Source: DATBDM01 sp036269915
GTDB taxonomy: Bacteria > Actinomycetota > Thermoleophilia > Solirubrobacterales > Solirubrobacteraceae
Direction: 5' to 3'
Length of the DNA stretch: 64,000 nt
Assembly: GCA_036269915.1 (NCBI GenBank)
Contig: DATBDM010000131.1
Coordinates: forward strand, 1-64,000
The notes under the pieces were generated by a model, which saw nothing but the letters and a program-made list of their open reading frames with translations, was not told the origin of the DNA and did no database searches. Positions 61,582 through 64,000 of the stretch are shown in pieces. The stretch's first letter is position 1. Each line of letters starts with the position of its first letter. A program made the position numbers and the translations under genes.

Positions 61582-62055
61582 TCAGGCGTTGACGAGCAGC
61601 CGGGCGCCGAGCCGGCGCGCCAGCCCCTCGCCGCCCGCGTGCATGACGACGTCGTGATTCCACGCGAACGCCGGGCGCGCGAGCGGTCCCAGCCAGTTCA
61701 TCCACGCCTGCGTCGTCCGCACGTCCCACTCGTAGATCACGGCCGTCCCCCGGGGGCTCTCGAAGAACCGCCAGCGCCCCGTGCCGCGAAGCTCCCCGTC
61801 GGCGCGCCCTTCCAGCAACCACGGGCGTTCGGCGGCGACGACGCGCGTCTCGAACCCCAGCTCGTACGGGAGCCGGCTGCGCCACACGTAGCGCCACAGG
61901 CGGCCGACGCCCTCGGCGTCGCCCTCCTCGATCAGCTCCGCGCTGCGGACCCCGCGCCACCACTGCGGCCAGGCCGCCGCGTCGTCGATCGCGGCGTAGA
62001 CGCGCTCGACCGGCGCGTCCACGCACCAGGTGGTGACGAACCGGTACTCGCCCAT
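61582..62055 (-). CDS. SRPBCC-family protein
   Basis: 157 residues of the polyketide cyclase/dehydrase-like START fold: YRFVTTWCVDAPVERVYAAIDDAAAWPQWWRGV is the standard opening helix-strand pair, and the C-terminal helix is HAGGEGLARRLGARLL. Binds a hydrophobic ligand in most relatives. It is the first gene of the SRPBCC-VOC-ArsR-SRPBCC(-P450) run, starting 53 bases after the isocitrate dehydrogenase stop. Confidence 0.87.
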   Translation of the reverse strand: MGEYRFVTTWCVDAPVERVYAAIDDAAAWPQWWRGVRSAELIEEGDAEGVGRLWRYVWRSRLPYELGFETRVVAAERPWLLEGRADGELRGTGRWRFFESPRGTAVIYEWDVRTTQAWMNWLGPLARPAFAWNHDVVMHAGGEGLARRLGARLLVNA

Positions 62056-62108
62056 GGCGCGACGCTACCGCCGCGCCAGGGCTGACCGCACCCGGCCTTC
62101 GATGAGGT

Positions 62109-64000
62109 CTAGAGCGAGTCGATCGCGGCGTTCAGCGTCTCGCTCGGACGCATGACCTCGGTCGCGCGCTCGCGGTCGACGAAGTAGTAGCCGCCGAGAT
62201 CGACGGCGTCGCCCTGGACGCCGTTGAGCTCTTCGACGATCGCCTCCTCGTCCTTCGCGAGGCGCCCGGCGAGCGGCTTGAACGCGTCCGCGAGCTCGGT
62301 GTCGTCGGACTGCTCGGCGAGCGCCTGCGCCCAGTAGAGCGCGAGGTAGAAGTGGCTGCCGCGGTTGTCGAGCTCGCCGACCTTGCGCGACGGTGACCTG
62401 CCGTTCTCGAGCAGCTTCCCGGTCGCCTCGTCGAGCGTGCGGCCGAGGATCCCCGCGCGCGGGTTGCCGTCCTTGTCGGCCAGCATCTCGAGCGAGACGG
62501 CGAGCGCGAGGAACTCGCCGAGCGAGTCCCAGCGCAGGTGGTTCTCGCGCACGAGCTGCTGCACGTGCTTGGGGGCCGAGCCGCCCGCGCCCGTCTCGAA
62601 CAGCCCGCCGCCGTTCATCAGCGGGACGATCGAGAGCATCTTCGCGCTCGTGCCGAGCTCGAGGATCGGGAACAGGTCGGTCAGGTAGTCGCGCAGGACG
62701 TTGCCCGTGACCGAGATCGTGTCCTCGCCGTTGCGCGCCCGCTCGAGCGTGAAGCGCGTCGCCTCGGCGACCGGCAGGATCTCGATCTGCAGGCCGTCGG
62801 TGTCGTGCTCGGGCAGGTACGCCCGGACCTTGGCGAGGATCTGGGCGTCGTGGGCGCGGCTCTCGTCGAGCCAGAACACGGCCGGGTCACCGGTCGCCCG
62901 CGCCCGCTCGACCGCGAGCCGGACCCAGTCGGCGATCGGCGCGTCCTTGGTCTGGCAGCCGCGCCAGATGTCGCCGGGCTCGACGTCGTGCTCGAGCAGC
63001 GTCGCGCCCGAGCCGTCCACGACGCGGACCGTGCCGGCCGCCTCGATCTCGAACGTCTTGTCGTGGCTGCCGTACTCCTCGGCCTTCTGGGCCATCAGCC
63101 CGACGTTCGGCGTCGTGCCCATCGTCGCGGGGTCGAAGGCCCCGTGCGCGCGGCAGAAGTCGAGCGTCTCGGCGTACAGCGGGGCGTAGCTCGAGTCGGG
63201 GATGACCGCCTTCGTGTCCTGCTGCTCGCCGGCCGCGTTCCACATCTGCCCGGAGGTGCGGATCATCGCCGGCATCGACGCGTCGATGATCACGTCGCTC
63301 GGGACGTGCAGGTTCGTGATCCCGCGGTCGGAGTCGACCATCGCGAGCTTCGGCGCGTCCTCGTAGGTCCGCTCGATCGCCTGCTCGATCGCCCGGCGCT
63401 CGTCGTCGGGGAGGCGCTCGATCGCGGTCAGGACGCTGGCGAGGCCGTGATTGGCGCTGGCGCCCGCCCGGGCGAGCGCGTCGCCGTGCTCGGCGAAGAC
63501 GTCGGCGAAGTAGGTGCGCACGGCGTGCCCGAAGAGGATCGGGTCCGACACCTTCATCATCGTCGCCTTCAGGTGCACGGAGAAGAGGACGCCCTGCGCC
63601 TTGGCGTCGGCGATCTGCTCCTGCAGGAACGCGTCGAGCGCTGCGTGGCGCATCACCGCGGCGTCGACGACCTCGCCGGCGAGCACCGGCAGCGACTCCT
63701 TGAGCACCGTCGTCGTGCCGTCGGCGGCCACGTGCTCGATGCGCAGCTCGTCATCGGATTCGATCGTCACCGAGCGCTCGGTCGAGCGGAAGTCGCCGTC
63801 GCCCATCGTCGACACGTGCGACTTGGAGTCCTTCGACCACGCGCCCATCGAGTGCGGGTGCTTGCGCGCGAACGCCTTCACCGAGGCGGGCGCGCGACGG
63901 TCCGAGTTGCCCTCGCGCAGCACCGGGTTCACGGCCGAGCCCTTGACCGCGTCGTAGGCCGCCCGCGCCGCGCGCTCCTCGTCCGACCGCGGGTCCTCCG
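62109..64000 (-). CDS. icd: NADP-dependent isocitrate dehydrogenase, monomeric type; N-terminus beyond the window
   Basis: About 629 residues present of roughly 740; the gene runs off the right edge, and the first visible residues ([21 protein letters not shown]) match family position about 110. Oxidises isocitrate to 2-oxoglutarate in the TCA cycle. Monomeric-IDH signatures: [54 protein letters not shown], and the cofactor loops [14 protein letters not shown] and [15 protein letters not shown]. Typical of actinobacteria and some proteobacteria. The stop is at 62109-62111. Confidence 0.95.
   Translation of the reverse strand, partial: EDPRSDEERAARAAYDAVKGSAVNPVLREGNSDRRAPASVKAFARKHPHSMGAWSKDSKSHVSTMGDGDFRSTERSVTIESDDELRIEHVAADGTTTVLKESLPVLAGEVVDAAVMRHAALDAFLQEQIADAKAQGVLFSVHLKATMMKVSDPILFGHAVRTYFADVFAEHGDALARAGASANHGLASVLTAIERLPDDERRAIEQAIERTYEDAPKLAMVDSDRGITNLHVPSDVIIDASMPAMIRTSGQMWNAAGEQQDTKAVIPDSSYAPLYAETLDFCRAHGAFDPATMGTTPNVGLMAQKAEEYGSHDKTFEIEAAGTVRVVDGSGATLLEHDVEPGDIWRGCQTKDAPIADWVRLAVERARATGDPAVFWLDESRAHDAQILAKVRAYLPEHDTDGLQIEILPVAEATRFTLERARNGEDTISVTGNVLRDYLTDLFPILELGTSAKMLSIVPLMNGGGLFETGAGGSAPKHVQQLVRENHLRWDSLGEFLALAVSLEMLADKDGNPRAGILGRTLDEATGKLLENGRSPSRKVGELDNRGSHFYLALYWAQALAEQSDDTELADAFKPLAGRLAKDEEAIVEELNGVQGDAVDLGGYYFVDRERATEVMRPSETLNAAIDSL

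Noticed and set aside
1..64000. tRNA, rRNA, insertion sequences, integrases and phage genes.
   Set aside because: No cloverleaf T-loop sequences, rRNA stretches, transposase motifs or integrase signatures were recognised on either strand by reading. A covariance search was not possible.

Overview
The window is very GC-rich, densely packed chromosomal DNA, probably from an actinobacterium. The gene set (a type II fatty-acid cluster ending in an acyl-CoA carboxylase beta subunit, NADP-dependent monomeric isocitrate dehydrogenase, an LLM-class F420-type oxidoreductase, DUF488, DUF4031, TIGR03118, HisKA_3-type kinases) would fit the Thermoleophilia/Solirubrobacterales. That placement is inference from gene content and style, not a database result. 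No rRNA, tRNA, CRISPR array, insertion sequence, phage or plasmid functions were seen.

Layout. 1-5.5 kb: minus-strand fatty-acid synthesis operon fabD-fabH-fabG-acpP-fabF-accD, whose accD is cut near base 106 by an inverted fragment of a related gene. 5.6-9.2 kb: a histidine kinase/response regulator pair, a SnoaL-like protein and a second kinase fused to an ASCH domain. 9.2-13.7 kb: glutamate-cysteine ligase-like enzyme, acyl-CoA synthetase and FAD oxidoreductase. 13.7-14.4 kb: a non-coding island full of perfect hairpins and direct repeats. 14.4-24.5 kb: secreted glycosidase-like protein with two LacI-type operators, HAD phosphatase, F420-type oxidoreductase, DUF488, GlpQ-like phosphodiesterase coupled to a GGDEF-EAL protein, a pseudokinase and a PlsC acyltransferase. 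24.5-29.2 kb: a second palindromic island, then a probable amino-sugar module (ppk2-nagA divergent from a sugar transporter and a SIS isomerase/deaminase).

29.2-40.3 kb: housekeeping and small genes (aldo-keto reductase, phosphoribosyltransferase, SDR, HtpX-like protease, alpha/beta hydrolase, GNAT, secreted phosphoesterase, small zinc-ribbon and DUF4031 proteins, a GGDEF-HD-GYP protein, and a MoaD-like protein coupled to a sortilin-type propeller). 40.4-47.2 kb: two very large secreted enzymes, an M36 metalloprotease and a GH15 glucodextranase-like protein. 47.2-56.8 kb: a repair operon, RNase HI-recC-recB-recD-HhH glycosylase. 56.8-64 kb: a cysteine-dioxygenase-like enzyme, a TIGR03118 secreted protein, a cytochrome P450, an ArsR/SRPBCC/VOC group and a monomeric isocitrate dehydrogenase running off the right edge.

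Translational coupling is pervasive: many neighbours share ATGA or GTGA stop/start overlaps, which supports the operons named. The observations most worth following are the kinase-ASCH fusion, the MoaD-like/propeller pair, the two palindromic intergenic islands, the twin LacI-type operators, the pseudokinase beside a c-di-GMP gene, and the chimeric left end.
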